Assembly: GCA_019217005.1 (NCBI GenBank)
Contig: JAHBNG010000052.1
Coordinates: 1-64,000, forward strand
Direction: 5' to 3'
Source: Chloroflexi bacterium TSY
GTDB taxonomy: Bacteria; Chloroflexota; Anaerolineae; Caldilineales; Caldilineaceae
Length of the DNA: 64,000 nucleotides
Shown in pieces: positions 23,436 to 32,709 of the stretch (its first letter is position 1; each line of letters begins with the position of its first letter). Under the pieces are notes generated by a model, which saw nothing but the letters and a program-made list of their open reading frames with translations, searched no databases and had not been told where the DNA came from. The position numbers and the translations under genes were made by a program.

Positions 23436-26327
23436 ATGGAGCAAATGAAACACACATTTTCACTCGACGGACCCTGGCACGTCATATTCGATCACGACAA
23501 CAAAGGTCGTGTCCAGAATTGGCAACACCGAGAAAACTTCCACAGCCACCACGACATCGAGCAGGTGACCGTTCCCGCGTGCTTGGAAGAATTCAAACAA
23601 GACTACGAAGGCGTGGCCTGGTATGGCAAATGCTTTGACCTACCCACTGGCTGGCAAGGCAAGACGATTCGGCTGCACTTTGAGGCTGTTAACTACCGCG
23701 CAGAAGTCTGGATTAACGGTGAAGCAGCAGGCGCACATGAAGGAGGCTATACGGACTTTAAATTGGTGATCGATGACCTGCTGCATGACGACGCACCCAA
23801 TTTCATTGCCGTGCGCGTCATTACCCCACTGATCACGCGCGATGTGGTGATTGATGGCTTGGGCCGCGACGATATGCCCCACTGGCGCGGTGCAATTGCC
23901 GGCGGGATCTGGCAATCTGTCTCGCTCATTGCCACCGACACACTCTATATTGCGGATCTCTTTGTCAAAGGCGATATTGGCTCCGGGGATGCAGCGGTGG
24001 CGCTAACGCTCCAGAATACTAGTTTGCAAAAACAATCAGCCACAGTGCAGTTGAGCATCGAGCCAGTGAACGGGGATGCATCTGGCGCGACGCACAGCAA
24101 ACCATTCACTGTGCGGCCCGGCACCAGCCAGTTGACCAAGACACTGACTGTACCCAATCACCAAATCTGGCAACTCGATGATCCCAACCTCTATGTGCTG
24201 ACAAGCAGCATCATGCTTGAAGGCAAGTTCTCCGATCAAGTTGAAGCGCGTTTTGGCTTCCGCGAATTTACGGTCAAGGGCAAGCACTTCTACCTCAATG
24301 GCCAAAAGATCATTCTGAAAACGACCTTCAACGAAGCCTTCTATCCCCATTCGCTGGCCTACCCCCGGGATCTGGAACTGCTCAAAAAAGAGTTTCGGCT
24401 GATCAAAGAGGGCAACATCAACATGATTCGCCCGTGGCGCAAACCGCAGCCCCCCATCGTCTACGATTTGGCTGATGAGATGGGTATTTTATTTGTGGGC
24501 GCGTTGCCCGTCGAGTGCATGCGCAATTGGCCCCAGATCACGCCCTATACCCAACAGCGGATCGAGAACGAGGTGACCGAGATGGTCATGCGCGACCGCA
24601 ACCATCCTTCAATTGTCATTTGGGAGATGTTTAATGAGATTATGCGGCCTGGTCTCAAGCGACTGCGGCATGGAACCTCGCTGAAAGCGCGCGAACTGGA
24701 CGAAACCCGCCTCATCATCGATGAAGCAGGTGGCTTTGCAGGGCTGTGCAGCATCTACCTGCCTGGTTCATATGAACCGACGGTGATCAACGATGTCCAC
24801 GACTACCCCGGCACGCCTCTGCCGCAAGAGAGTTACGACAAGCTGCTGCTTTTGGGAAAAACGGAAGAAGAACTCAAAGCGCTGGGGCAAACGTTGGGAC
24901 AGCACACTGCCAGCCACATCAGACCTGGTCTATTGACCAATATCTCTGAGTTGGGCTATGGTAGCATTCCTGACCTGGAAGCCAATTTGGCGCGATATCA
25001 ACGCGAGGGCAATCCGATAAACCCGGATTATCGGATTCATCAACGCTTGCATGATTCCTATCAGGCCATCTTCGCCCAGCAGAATCTCAACGAAATCTTC
25101 CCCACCTTCCATGACTTCATGCTGGCCTGCCAGGAGATTCACTACACGGGCAACAAGCTGATGGCCGAAGCGTGCCGCATCAACCCGGATATTGCCGGCA
25201 TCGGCATCCACGCCCTCAAAGATGGCGACTGGATTGTGGGCGCGGGTCTCATCGACAATTTCCGCAATCCCAAACGAGCCTATTACGCCATTCAGGAGGT
25301 CTTTGCCGACCGCTATATCGCCATTCGGCCTAGTCATCAGAACGTCTATGCGGGACAGGATGTGCAGATCATGTTAACATCTGTCAACGATAAAGAAACA
25401 CTGTCCGGCAAACTTGCGCTTCAAGTAACGGCGGGTGATGGGCAACAACTACTCAATCTTAATGAAGAGACAACTTTGCCAAATGGGATCATTGACCTGG
25501 GGAAACACATTGTCTCAACGGCGGGCCTTGCTGGATCATGTGAGGTTGAAATCATGTTTAATGATGGCAACACCAATGTGCTCGAGAATCGTATCCATTT
25601 TTATGTCCTTGAGCCAGAGAAATCGACGCTTCCACAACAAGAAGTGGCCATCATTGATATCGACGGGATGCTGGGTGACTATCTGTCAACGCGCGGTTCG
25701 ACCACGCCCCCTTTTGCAACAGAGACACCACCTCAAAGTTTGGTGCTCGTAAATCTGAATGGCTAGGATGGCGAACACCAATCGATCTTTGCTGATTTAG
25801 CGAATTGGGTCAACGATGGTGGGACGGCGATTTTCCTCAACGCGCCACCAGGAACGGTTGTGTCAGACAAAGACAGAGGGCGCTTGTGGCGAGTTTTGGA
25901 TAAAGATGTTCTCCTCCCCTTTGACGTCTCTTATTTTACGGGAAAGGGTTTGTGGACACCTTGTAGCCATGTCGTTAGAGATCATCCAGTTTACGATGGG
26001 TTGCCGTCGGCTTGCCTAATGGGGCAGGAATATCGCAACGTTGTCTCGCGCTGGTCGATGGTCACCCCGGAAACAAACTGGATTAGCGGGAATCTCAGCT
26101 ACGAATGGTATGCGGGCTTGAAGCATAAGCAGAATTACACAGGCGTGAGTGCCGCCGTTCAGGGGGCTGATTTGATTGTGGTACCTTATGTCCAAGGTCG
26201 TTATGTGCTGTGTACTCACCGTTTGGTTGAAAATCTTGGTCAAGATCCGGTGGCCGAACGCTTGTTCAGCAACTTGTTAAGATGGAGCAAATCATTCGCT
26301 CATCCTTTGTTGAAAGAACGAAATTGA
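23436..26327 (+). pseudogene. GH2-family beta-glycosidase (beta-galactosidase/glucuronidase-like), interrupted by one in-frame TAG
   Basis: Full frame of 963 codons, broken only by a TAG at 25764-25766 (codon 777). Upstream: jelly-roll domain (WYGKCFDLPTGWQGKTIRLHFEAVNYRAEVWINGEAAGAHEGGY), Ig-like domain, then the TIM barrel with catalytic acid/base E401 (IWEMFNEI) and probable nucleophile E505 (NISELGYGS). Downstream of the stop the same frame continues DGEHQSIFADLANWVNDGGTAIFLNAPPG..., a C-terminal accessory domain, to ...LLKERN-stop. The catalytic part is complete, so the 776-residue product might still work if the tail is dispensable. Start: ATG 23436, or ATG 23445 as an alternative. No signal peptide. 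Confidence 0.85.
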
Positions 26328-26371
26328 GGGGTATTATATTGGATGTTGTAAACTAGGACATATTATCATTT

Positions 26372-26508
26372 GAAAAGGCGCTACCTGAACATTTGGCTAT
26401 TGCACATGCTTTAATGGCTCGTGACGTCAATGCAGCAGAGAAAGCATTGCGTTCGCATCTTGTGAATGTCTATAGACGGGCGCAAGAACAATGGAACGAT
26501 AGCATTGT
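26372..26508 (+). pseudogene. C-terminal fragment of a GntR/FCD-family regulator
   Basis: Reads EKALPEHLAIAHALMARDVNAAEKALRSHLVNVYRRAQEQ, the last two helices of FCD effector domains (E-H-x-x-I/L-A-x-A... A-x-x-A-L/M-R-x-H-L). No DNA-binding domain remains. Directly followed by an unrelated hydrolase fragment. FCD regulators commonly control sugar-acid catabolism. Confidence 0.7.
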
Positions 26509-26509
26509 A

Positions 26510-26758
26510 TCGTCATCAGTTTCTGGATAGTCAATATCGTTATGCTCAACGCCGTGATGATATGCTGGTTTATACCAGCACGCCCCTGGAAAAGGAACTT
26601 GACGTGACCGGCACGTCATTCATCACGCTGTACGCCGCTAGCGATTGTGTCGATATAGATTGGAGAAACAACGGTTATCCAGCGATCACCATTCGCAAGC
26701 GCAATACCGTGCTTCTTTACAAAGCCCAACATTTCCGTATAAAAGTGTAAGGCTTTGT
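26510..26758 (+). pseudogene. Fragment of a CocE/NonD-type hydrolase followed by unassigned sequence
   Basis: About 26520-26665 encodes YAQRRDDMLVYTSTPLEKELDVTGTSFITLYAASDC, the start of the C-terminal jelly roll of CocE/X-Pro dipeptidyl-peptidase-like hydrolases (D-V-L-V-Y-T-S-x-P-L). After 'VDIDW' the homology ends and ~30 codons of unknown origin run to a TAA at 26748-26750. The catalytic alpha/beta-hydrolase domain is absent. Confidence 0.7.
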
Positions 26759-26870
26759 CATAATTGTCAATCGATACACTGGTCAATTTGCTCTTAATAA
26801 TGTGGCTTCTCCTTACGGATTATACAGTAGGCGATATATGAATGTATCTGTAAGCTGGGTAAGATTAGAT

Positions 26871-27599
26871 CTAAATGAGTCCCATAGGGAACGTTTCATA
26901 TACCAAAACCTGACCGCCGAATGAGATGTGCGGATGGTTGACACATTTTGCAGCTGCTTCTTCGATCGATTCAGCTGTAATCACAGAATAACCAGCTATG
27001 GGCGTTTCTATTCCCGCTCCTGCATGCATACCATCTGCATTGACTCGCATTGCGTGGCCAAAAGGATCGCCACCAACAATAGACTCACCCATTTCAACTA
27101 TCCATCCCTGCCATACTTCCATCACGGCCGCCATGTCTTCCTTTGTCTCAGGCGTTGTGCCGCCAGTATAGAGTAATATGTAATTCGTCATCGAAATTTC
27201 CTTTTTATCTTTGTTTTTGGGTTTTCCGTTACTCAGCGTTTGCAGCGCTATCTGAAAATCAAGTTCTCGAAATTGACTGGGCGTAAACCCATAATGTTGC
27301 TTAAACGCCTTGCCAAAAGCTGCATGACTCTTAAATCCTGCTTCTAGAGCAACTTCCGTGATATCGATAGCGCCCATCATGAGCTTAACCGCAGCGCGTT
27401 CTAATCGCACCCGCCGAACATATGCGGCAATGTTCTCACCATTCTCAGCGGAAAAAATGCGGTGGAAATGTGGTACGGAGAAACCCGCCAATTCCGCCAA
27501 CTGTTCACGACTGAGCAATCGGTCAGTATGTTGATAAATATATGTTTTTACGTCATCAATACTATTAATTTGCACTTGAGTTGCCTGTGTATCTGCCAT
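26871..27599 (-). CDS. AraC-type DNA-binding domain fused to a YCII-related domain
   Basis: 242 aa from the ATG at 27599. Residues ~15-115: two AraC HTH units (LSREQLAELAGFSVPHFHRIFSAENGENIAAYVRRVRLERAA; ITEVALEAGFKSHAAFGKAFKQHYGFTPSQF). Residues ~138-242: NYILLYTGGTTPETKEDMAAVMEVWQGWIVEMGESIVGGDPFG..., a YCII/DGPF-type ferredoxin-like domain, ending GQVLVYETFPMGLI. The second domain is normally a stand-alone protein; here it presumably binds an effector or an enzyme substrate. One of three AraC fusions to small domains in the window. Confidence 0.85.
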   Translation of the reverse strand: MADTQATQVQINSIDDVKTYIYQHTDRLLSREQLAELAGFSVPHFHRIFSAENGENIAAYVRRVRLERAAVKLMMGAIDITEVALEAGFKSHAAFGKAFKQHYGFTPSQFRELDFQIALQTLSNGKPKNKDKKEISMTNYILLYTGGTTPETKEDMAAVMEVWQGWIVEMGESIVGGDPFGHAMRVNADGMHAGAGIETPIAGYSVITAESIEEAAAKCVNHPHISFGGQVLVYETFPMGLI

Positions 27600-27786
27600 C
27601 ACAAAGTAAGTTTACCATACCTGCTAATCCATCGGCTATTGCAAACGTATCATATCTATAGCTGTCAACACAAAAAAGAGATGCGCCACCTCTAAAGGTG
27701 ATACAATCTTACCCTAACAGGACTTGCAGCCGACGAAAAGCGCGGCTGAAGCAGACGTTAGGACAAATAGAGACGAGTATGTCGTT

Positions 27787-27879
27787 GATGGCATTTCAGC
27801 CAGTCAGCTCTCTGGCTGACCGGCTGAAATGCTGACAAGCTTCTGTTTCGCGTGGAAAAACATTATCTGAACATCTATA
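27787..27879 (+). repeat. 93-bp dispersed hairpin repeat, copy 2
   Basis: Inverted relative to the copy at 4273-4365 and highly similar, including GTGGAAAAACATTATCTGAA at 27852-27871. Contains the same paired CAGTCAG/CTGGCTGAC hairpin family. The right edge runs straight into the SDR fragment. Confidence 0.7.
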
Positions 27880-27969
27880 TTACTAGCGCAGATCGTGGAA
27901 TGGGTCGCGGAATTGCGATCCATTGTGCCCAAGAGGGGATGAAATTTGTCCTGGCAGACATTCAGTATA
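27880..27969 (+). pseudogene. N-terminal fragment of a short-chain dehydrogenase/reductase
   Basis: ITSADRGMGRGIAIHCAQEGMKFVLADIQ carries the SDR cofactor loop (T-x3-G-x-G, first Gly replaced by Ser) and the beta2 'LADI' end. The gene stops there. A hairpin, AACCCGC-TTGA-GCGGGTT (27983-28000), follows. No catalytic Tyr-Lys pair. Confidence 0.7.
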
Positions 27970-28081
27970 AAACGCCACTTTCAACCCGCTTGAGCGGGTT
28001 TACGCTGATTAGACCGGCGTTTCTTCGTGCAACGGACGCTTCGCCAACGCCGGGCGACAAAGTACGCGATTGCCCTAACTT

Positions 28082-28111
28082 TTGGTGTAGGAAGCCTGGT
28101 TTTGCTATAAT
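28082..28111 (+). promoter_or_regulatory. Candidate sigma70-type promoter
   Basis: TTGGTG (28082-28087), an 18-nt spacer and TATAAT (28106-28111). About 125 nt upstream of the MDR dehydrogenase start at 28238 with no gene between, so it plausibly drives that gene. Confidence 0.5.
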
Positions 28112-28237
28112 GCGCTCCTAATACCCGCGCAGTGTGATTAATCCTCGCCTGTTGGGTTTGCTCATGCACCAGGCCAAGCAAATTTCTACCCACTGATTCT
28201 GTCAGAGCAACTTCCGTAAATGATAAGGAGCCTCATT

Positions 28238-29275
28238 ATGGAAGCTCAAATCCTAATGACCCACGAAGACCAGACCTTCAGCCTGGAAACGGCAACTTTG
28301 GCTGAGGTAGGCCCAAACGATATCGCGATTCGGACAGTTTGCTCGGGCGTGAGTATCGGAACCGAATTTTCGATGATTCGCGGCAAACTTTCTCGGGGGG
28401 CATATCCGTTATGTACTGGCTATCAGTCAACGGGCATTGTGGAGGAAGTCGGATCAGCGGTGTCCCATCTCAAAGTTGGGGATCGTGTTTTTGTGCGCGG
28501 CAACAAAAGTCTCATGCTGAAAGATGGCACAATCGTCTCCAGCCTGAGTGGCAGTCATGCCTCGCACATTGTGTGTGATGCCAGCCCCGACTCGCTCGAG
28601 GGGCCGGGGCTTGTGCCAGAAGGCGTGGATATGGGCACGGCTGCGATGTACGTTATGCCAGCCGTAGCCCTACATGGCATTGATACGGCGCAACCGACGG
28701 CTCTTGAAACGGTGGCTGTCTATGGTGTCGGGCAGATTGGTATTGGTGTGGTTGCCCTCGCCGCCCTGCGAGGTTGCCGAGTCATTGCGCTTGATGTTAA
28801 CGAGAATGCGCTGAAGTTGGCAAAATCAATGGGTGCAGAACATGTTATCAACGTCAGTCAGGTAGGCTGGGAAGATCAGTTCGAGGCACTCGCTCCCGGT
28901 GGTGCTGATACGGTTTTCGAGGCCACGGGTATCCCAGCCTGTGTGGATATCGCGCTTAAATTGGCTCGCAGTAACCCGCCCAGCATGATTGAAGGGCAGG
29001 CGAAATTCATTTATCAAGGCCACTATGGCGATGCACCACTGGCCTATAACTTCTCAACTGCCCACGGCAAAAATCTGCGTTGTTTCTACCCGTGCCACGA
29101 CGGTCAGCTGCCGAACCGTAAGCGCATTATGCACTTACTGGCAATCGGGGCGCTACAATGGGAGAAAACGATCACCCATCGCCTTTCACACACAGAATCG
29201 CCAAAGGTCTTCGACTTGATTCATAAGGGGGATCAGGAACTGATTGGGATTGTATTTGATTGGTCTGAGGCGTAG
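28238..29275 (+). CDS. MDR-family zinc-binding-type dehydrogenase (COG1063-like)
   Basis: 345 aa from the ATG at 28238 (AAGGAG 7 nt before). N-terminal GroES-like domain with VCSGVSIGTEFSMIRGK, YPLCTGYQSTGIVEEVGS and LKVGDRVFV; Rossmann domain AVYGVGQIGIGVVALAALRGCRVIALDVNENALKLAKSMGAEHVIN. The catalytic Cys-His pattern of true zinc alcohol dehydrogenases is not clear, and the structural zinc Cys quartet is absent, as in the bacteriochlorophyllide/sugar-dehydrogenase-like branch. Probably oxidises a polyol or sugar derivative. The 3' end is overlapped by the convergent HEAT gene. Confidence 0.85.
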   Translation: MEAQILMTHEDQTFSLETATLAEVGPNDIAIRTVCSGVSIGTEFSMIRGKLSRGAYPLCTGYQSTGIVEEVGSAVSHLKVGDRVFVRGNKSLMLKDGTIVSSLSGSHASHIVCDASPDSLEGPGLVPEGVDMGTAAMYVMPAVALHGIDTAQPTALETVAVYGVGQIGIGVVALAALRGCRVIALDVNENALKLAKSMGAEHVINVSQVGWEDQFEALAPGGADTVFEATGIPACVDIALKLARSNPPSMIEGQAKFIYQGHYGDAPLAYNFSTAHGKNLRCFYPCHDGQLPNRKRIMHLLAIGALQWEKTITHRLSHTESPKVFDLIHKGDQELIGIVFDWSEA

Positions 29276-29828
29276 AATCATTTTTCATGTGCTTCCGCAC
29301 GCGCTGATGTCGATTCATTCCCCAGCGTGCTGCAAATAAGACCCCACGTTCTTTTTTTGAGAGTTTGGGTTTGGCCGTCATCTCATGGATAACTTCCTCA
29401 AAGACAGGGACAATCCGTTTGTCTGCATTGCGCAATGCCAAGCCGTAGACCGCCTGCTGCCGCACCTTGGTACTTGGATCATGCAGGGCCAATTCCGTCA
29501 GCCGTGGAATCAAATCGACATCGAGCGGCAGCGGTTTGCACCGATCGCAGGCCAGCGCATGTACCGCAGACCGCCGTACAAATGCAACGGGATCATGTGT
29601 CGCCTGAATCAGGGGGTCGATACAGCGGTCATCGCCAAGATGATCCATTAGGCTGGCGCAACATTCACGGATGTGTGGATTCTCATTTGTCATGGCCGCC
29701 AGGAGATCATCCAGCACCGCTTGACCTTTTGCCATCAGTTGATCATACGCTTCCCGTCGTACTCGATGATGGGGGGAGCCAAGCTGTTCAATTAACTGAC
29801 GTGTGGAAAGTTGATTTTGCGTATTCAT
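29172..29828 (-). CDS. HEAT-repeat protein, second of two
   Basis: 218 aa from the ATG at 29828 (GGAG 8-10 nt upstream on its strand). About four HEAT repeats at residues ~15-150 (LIEQLGSPHHRVRREAYDQLMAKGQAVLDDLLAAM; DPVAFVRRSAVHALACDRCKP; DPSTKVRQQAVYGLALRNADKRIVPVF). The C-terminal ~35 residues are antisense to the dehydrogenase gene (104-nt overlap) and look accidental, so the original stop may have been lost. A protein-protein scaffold by family; partner unknown. Confidence 0.8.
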   Translation of the reverse strand: MNTQNQLSTRQLIEQLGSPHHRVRREAYDQLMAKGQAVLDDLLAAMTNENPHIRECCASLMDHLGDDRCIDPLIQATHDPVAFVRRSAVHALACDRCKPLPLDVDLIPRLTELALHDPSTKVRQQAVYGLALRNADKRIVPVFEEVIHEMTAKPKLSKKERGVLFAARWGMNRHQRVRKHMKNDSTPQTNQIQSQSVPDPPYESSRRPLAILCVKGDG

Positions 29829-29848
29829 TATGTTTTCTCCAAAAAGCA

Positions 29849-30427
29849 TCACTGACCAAGCGCTTGTTGTGCTTTTGCCCGAGTTTCAGCATCCGTTTCC
29901 TCTTGCATCACCTTCTCTAGGAGGGGGTCTACGCGCGGGTCGGGCATCTGTTTCGCAAGCTCCTTCACAATCAGTTGACGTACCTTGAGATTGGGATCAT
30001 TCAATCCGACCTCCCGCGCCAAAGTAATCAAGTCAAGGTCATCCGACCATGGGATTTCGCACTGAGAAGAGTCTGGACAATCTTCACAGAAGAGTGTATG
30101 CCAGACAGAGCGACGGACACGTGCAACAGGATCATGGATCATGGGCAGGAGCGCCTCCACACAGCGTGTATCATGGCTGTAACCACCATGATCAATCATA
30201 TCCACGCAGTTTCGGCGCACTCGGGCATTCGTGTCCGTTAATCCTTTGAGCAAAATGGGGATGGCCACAGGGCCAGCGATTTGTAAAGCTCGTCTTGCCG
30301 GTTCAGAAACTGCAAGATCTGGTGCCAGCGTCTGTTCTACCAATTTTGTCAGTTTTTCTTCTTGATCTGAAGCGTCTTGGACCAATTGTTCGGCTTTCTT
30401 CCACCATGCGCGTGATTTACGATTCAT
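29849..30427 (-). CDS. HEAT-repeat protein, first of two
   Basis: 192 aa. Repeats: VAIPILLKGLTDTNARVRRNCVDMIDHGG, CVEALLPMIHDPVARVRRSVWHTLFCEDCPDSSQCEIP, GLNDPNLKVRQLIVKELAKQMPDPRVDPLLEKVM. It shares with the downstream gene a Cys-x2-Cys insert at the end of the third repeat (FCEDC here, ACDRC there), so the two are paralogues in one operon about 20 nt apart. The Cys pair might bind metal or be a redox site. Cytoplasmic; function unknown. Confidence 0.8.
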   Translation of the reverse strand: MNRKSRAWWKKAEQLVQDASDQEEKLTKLVEQTLAPDLAVSEPARRALQIAGPVAIPILLKGLTDTNARVRRNCVDMIDHGGYSHDTRCVEALLPMIHDPVARVRRSVWHTLFCEDCPDSSQCEIPWSDDLDLITLAREVGLNDPNLKVRQLIVKELAKQMPDPRVDPLLEKVMQEETDAETRAKAQQALGQ

Positions 30428-30582
30428 TCGATTGTCTCCCTATTTACGATAGACTTGAGATTCAGATCGAGGCCGAGACTATGTGCGTGCGATCTTCAAT
30501 CTCTTGGCGTTTGCAGCAGACCGCCCCTAAACGTGGGAGAGCTGTTTGAAGCGTGTGGAAACAATATGAGGATAACGCAAAA

Positions 30583-30606
30583 CAGCCTCCCACAACAGGG
30601 AGGCTG
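30583..30606 (-). terminator. Hairpin between the small ORF and the HEAT operon
   Basis: CAGCCTCCC (30583-30591) pairs with GGGAGGCTG (30598-30606) around 6 nt. It lies downstream of the minus-strand ORF 30656-30922 and upstream of the HEAT genes; on the minus strand it is followed by GTTTTG, a weak T-run. A terminator or attenuator is plausible. Confidence 0.5.
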
Positions 30607-30655
30607 CCATTTACAAAATCATTGAGCCTTTTAGCAAGCGATGCCAGCTATAGCA

Positions 30656-30922
30656 TCATGTCGGCATGTACTGAGCAGCGCCATAAAATAACTCTCTTTC
30701 GTTGCGAGAGAATGTTGTAATGTGCTGCTGCGGAGTACAAAGTCGCGTCCGGTTCGCCATGTGATGGGCGGCGGAAACCGTCGTAGCGGCAGGGGTGGCC
30801 GATTCACGCGATTGACCAACACTCCGTGAGAGGATGGAGCAATAGAGCGTGAGATAGAGATTTCGCTGGGTATCGTTGTCGCTGTTTATCATTTCCGTCA
30901 GACCAAATGATAGAGAATGCAT
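30656..30922 (-). CDS. Short hypothetical protein
   Basis: 88 aa (MHSLSFGLTEMINSDNDTQRNL...). I do not recognise it. Residues 1-35 are mixed and mildly hydrophobic; the rest is Thr/Ser/His/Arg-rich with no membrane segment. In favour of a real gene: a 14-bp perfect palindrome ~20 nt upstream and a hairpin downstream. Against: no clear ribosome-binding site and an alternative frame open in the same stretch. Confidence 0.35.
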   Translation of the reverse strand: MHSLSFGLTEMINSDNDTQRNLYLTLYCSILSRSVGQSRESATPAATTVSAAHHMANRTRLCTPQQHITTFSRNERELFYGAAQYMPT

Positions 30923-30941
30923 TTCTCTACGTACAGCATAT

Positions 30942-30955
30942 CATATCATGATATG
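30942..30955. promoter_or_regulatory. 14-bp perfect palindrome
   Basis: CATATCATGATATG, preceded by another ATATC. Sits just upstream of the 30656-30922 frame. Operator-like; no regulator assigned. Confidence 0.4.
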
Positions 30956-31059
30956 GGCTGTCAATCCCGATTTTTGCTCGTCCACAGACTGACCACTCCG
31001 CAAATCCAGATCGAGCAGAAAACAGGCCACGTACCGTTGCGTCTCTGACAAACGCTATA

Positions 31060-31191
31060 AGAAGCTGTCTGAAAAGGGTGCGAGCGTGTCATTCTGAGTG
31101 GAGGAACGGAGCGAAGAATCTTCTTTTTGCGCTTGGAGCGTGGGATTCTTCGTCCCAAAACCTCCTCAGAATGACTTTTCAGACAGCTTCT
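31060..31191. mobile_element. 132-bp inverted-repeat mini-element
   Basis: Ends AGAAGCTGTCTGAAAAG (31060-31076) and its exact complement (31175-31191). Inner arms GTCATTCTGAG (near 31088) and CTCAGAATGAC (near 31164), plus GAAGAATC/GATTCTTC, make one long foldback. The core GTCATTCT...GAAGAATC also occurs in the 55-bp hairpin at 38837. No coding capacity. It lies just outside the IS at 31221. Confidence 0.75.
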
Positions 31192-31220
31192 AAGCTTGAC
31201 TTTGTAAGTTTTGAGCACCA

Positions 31221-32667
31221 TAAAAAGTTAATAACAGACAGCAGAAAGTAAGGTGTTCACCTGAGAGGGAGAGAATAAACGAAGATCAGGTGAAAAGTGA
31301 GATGTCTGGAAAAGGAAATGGCACCATAAGCGGCGGCGAACCAGAGAGAGGAGGTCATGGAAGGTGGCGTGAGTCTTGTGATACCAAGCAGCTTGAGGCA
31401 AAGGGATAGAGCCATCAGGAGAGAAGGCATGAGCCATCAAGATGACAAGGCTGAAAAGACCAAAGAGAGCAGGAGTAGTCCTCTCAATGGCCAAGTCACT
31501 CCACTGGCGCTGAGTTTCGACACCGAGATGAACCCTGGCTTCCTCGAAAGAGACTTCAATGGACCAGCGTTTGACGAAATCAGCGATGATGTGGGGGGCA
31601 GCCTGATGAATGTCGGTGGAGAAGTAAGCGACCGTCTCAGCTTCGCCATTGGGATCGCGGACTAAAACCCAGCGCAGAAGGAGCGGGGTAGTGCCAGTGG
31701 AGTACCAAAAGGCAATGCCAGTGGCCCAGTCGACGACTTCAGAGTCTCCGCCATACCAGTCAATGCGGCTGCGCTGCCAATAGGTGGTTTGGAAGAGGGC
31801 GACATCTGCCAGATTGGGCAGTCGCACTCCAACGACAGGTGGACGACCGGGTCGCTTTGTGCCATCCGGTCTCAAACGGGAGGGTGGATAGTCAAAGAGA
31901 CGGGCATCCAGGTGCAGAGGCGCAATCAAGGTGACTCCTTGGGATTGACAGCGCAACCCCAACTCGATCACACTGTAAGCCCCATCGCCGACGAGCTTGA
32001 TTTCTCGGCCTGGCAAAGCTCGACGCAGCCAGGCCACCACCTGCATGGTTCGTTTCGCCACTGTCCGGTGGCGCTGGTTGAGCGTTTCGCTGACTTTCGG
32101 CGTTGTCAGTAAGACGCTCAGAAAGGGCATTGAGCAGTAGAGGGCACTCCACGGCAACTTGACCACCACACAGAAGACCAGCCAACGCAATCCGCTTGTG
32201 CTTACATTCATCTTCCGGCCTGACGCCAGGCTATCTCGCCAGTGTCCTCGTTTGCTGATCTTGGGACCCCATCGCCTTTCCAGCGTCTCGTCTACCGTTA
32301 TCTCGACTGGCGCTCCCATGACCACAAACGTATCCACAATCAAGTGCAGTAAGATATAGCTCAACAGCAATCCATCCCACTTCGCTCGATTCAGCACATG
32401 GTGATACTTGGACCAGTCTCCCTCTTGCTCCAATCCCATCACTCTCAACGCCGCTGTCACCGTTCGTCTTCCTTTCGCTAACACCGTCCCTATCACCAAC
32501 ACCACTGCCTTTTGGTACGTCGGTTCTGTGAAGACTGGGCGAAAGCTCTCGAACAACGGGATTATTTCTGCTGGTAGGAACATTGGGCTCTCCTCACTTT
32601 GATGGTTGTTTTCTCACTCCTATCTTACACCAGATCCCCCTTTGTTCCTTACTTTATTAACTTTTTA
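31221..32667 (-). mobile_element. Complete insertion sequence, 1.45 kb (DDE, IS4/IS701-like)
   Basis: Terminal inverted repeats TAAAAAGTTAATAA (31221-31234) and TTATTAACTTTTTA (32654-32667), with further partial similarity inward (AGTAAGG). One intact transposase gene fills it; the left repeat overlaps the stop codon. I see no clear target duplication. The only apparently active IS in the window. Confidence 0.85.
31228..32583 (-). CDS. DDE transposase (IS4/IS701-like)
   Basis: 451 aa, full length. Catalytic acidic residues: D in ITVDETLERRWGPK (~100), D in LVGDGAYSVIEL (~205) and E in WSIEVSFEEARVHLGVETQRQWSD (~355, the conserved E-x6-G...R-W-S-D stretch of this group). Basic N-terminal region for end binding. 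Cuts and pastes the element through its 14-bp ends. Not closely related to the transposases at 57452 or 59698. Confidence 0.9.
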   Translation of the reverse strand: MFLPAEIIPLFESFRPVFTEPTYQKAVVLVIGTVLAKGRRTVTAALRVMGLEQEGDWSKYHHVLNRAKWDGLLLSYILLHLIVDTFVVMGAPVEITVDETLERRWGPKISKRGHWRDSLASGRKMNVSTSGLRWLVFCVVVKLPWSALYCSMPFLSVLLTTPKVSETLNQRHRTVAKRTMQVVAWLRRALPGREIKLVGDGAYSVIELGLRCQSQGVTLIAPLHLDARLFDYPPSRLRPDGTKRPGRPPVVGVRLPNLADVALFQTTYWQRSRIDWYGGDSEVVDWATGIAFWYSTGTTPLLLRWVLVRDPNGEAETVAYFSTDIHQAAPHIIADFVKRWSIEVSFEEARVHLGVETQRQWSDLAIERTTPALFGLFSLVILMAHAFSPDGSIPLPQAAWYHKTHATFHDLLSLVRRRLWCHFLFQTSHFSPDLRLFSPSQVNTLLSAVCY

Positions 32668-32709
32668 ATGTACCCTACAATGTGCAAAGTCGAGCTAAGA
32701 AGACGTACA

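Noticed and set aside
25764..25766. TAG as a recoded sense codon in this organism
   Set aside because: Other broken genes here have TAA, and several intact genes end in TAG, TAA and TGA with no conserved extension, so general recoding is not supported.
31088..31175. GTCATTCTGAG...CTCAGAATGAC as a gene-level inverted duplication
   Set aside because: The arms are short, non-coding and bounded by perfect terminal repeats, so a mini-element is the simpler reading.
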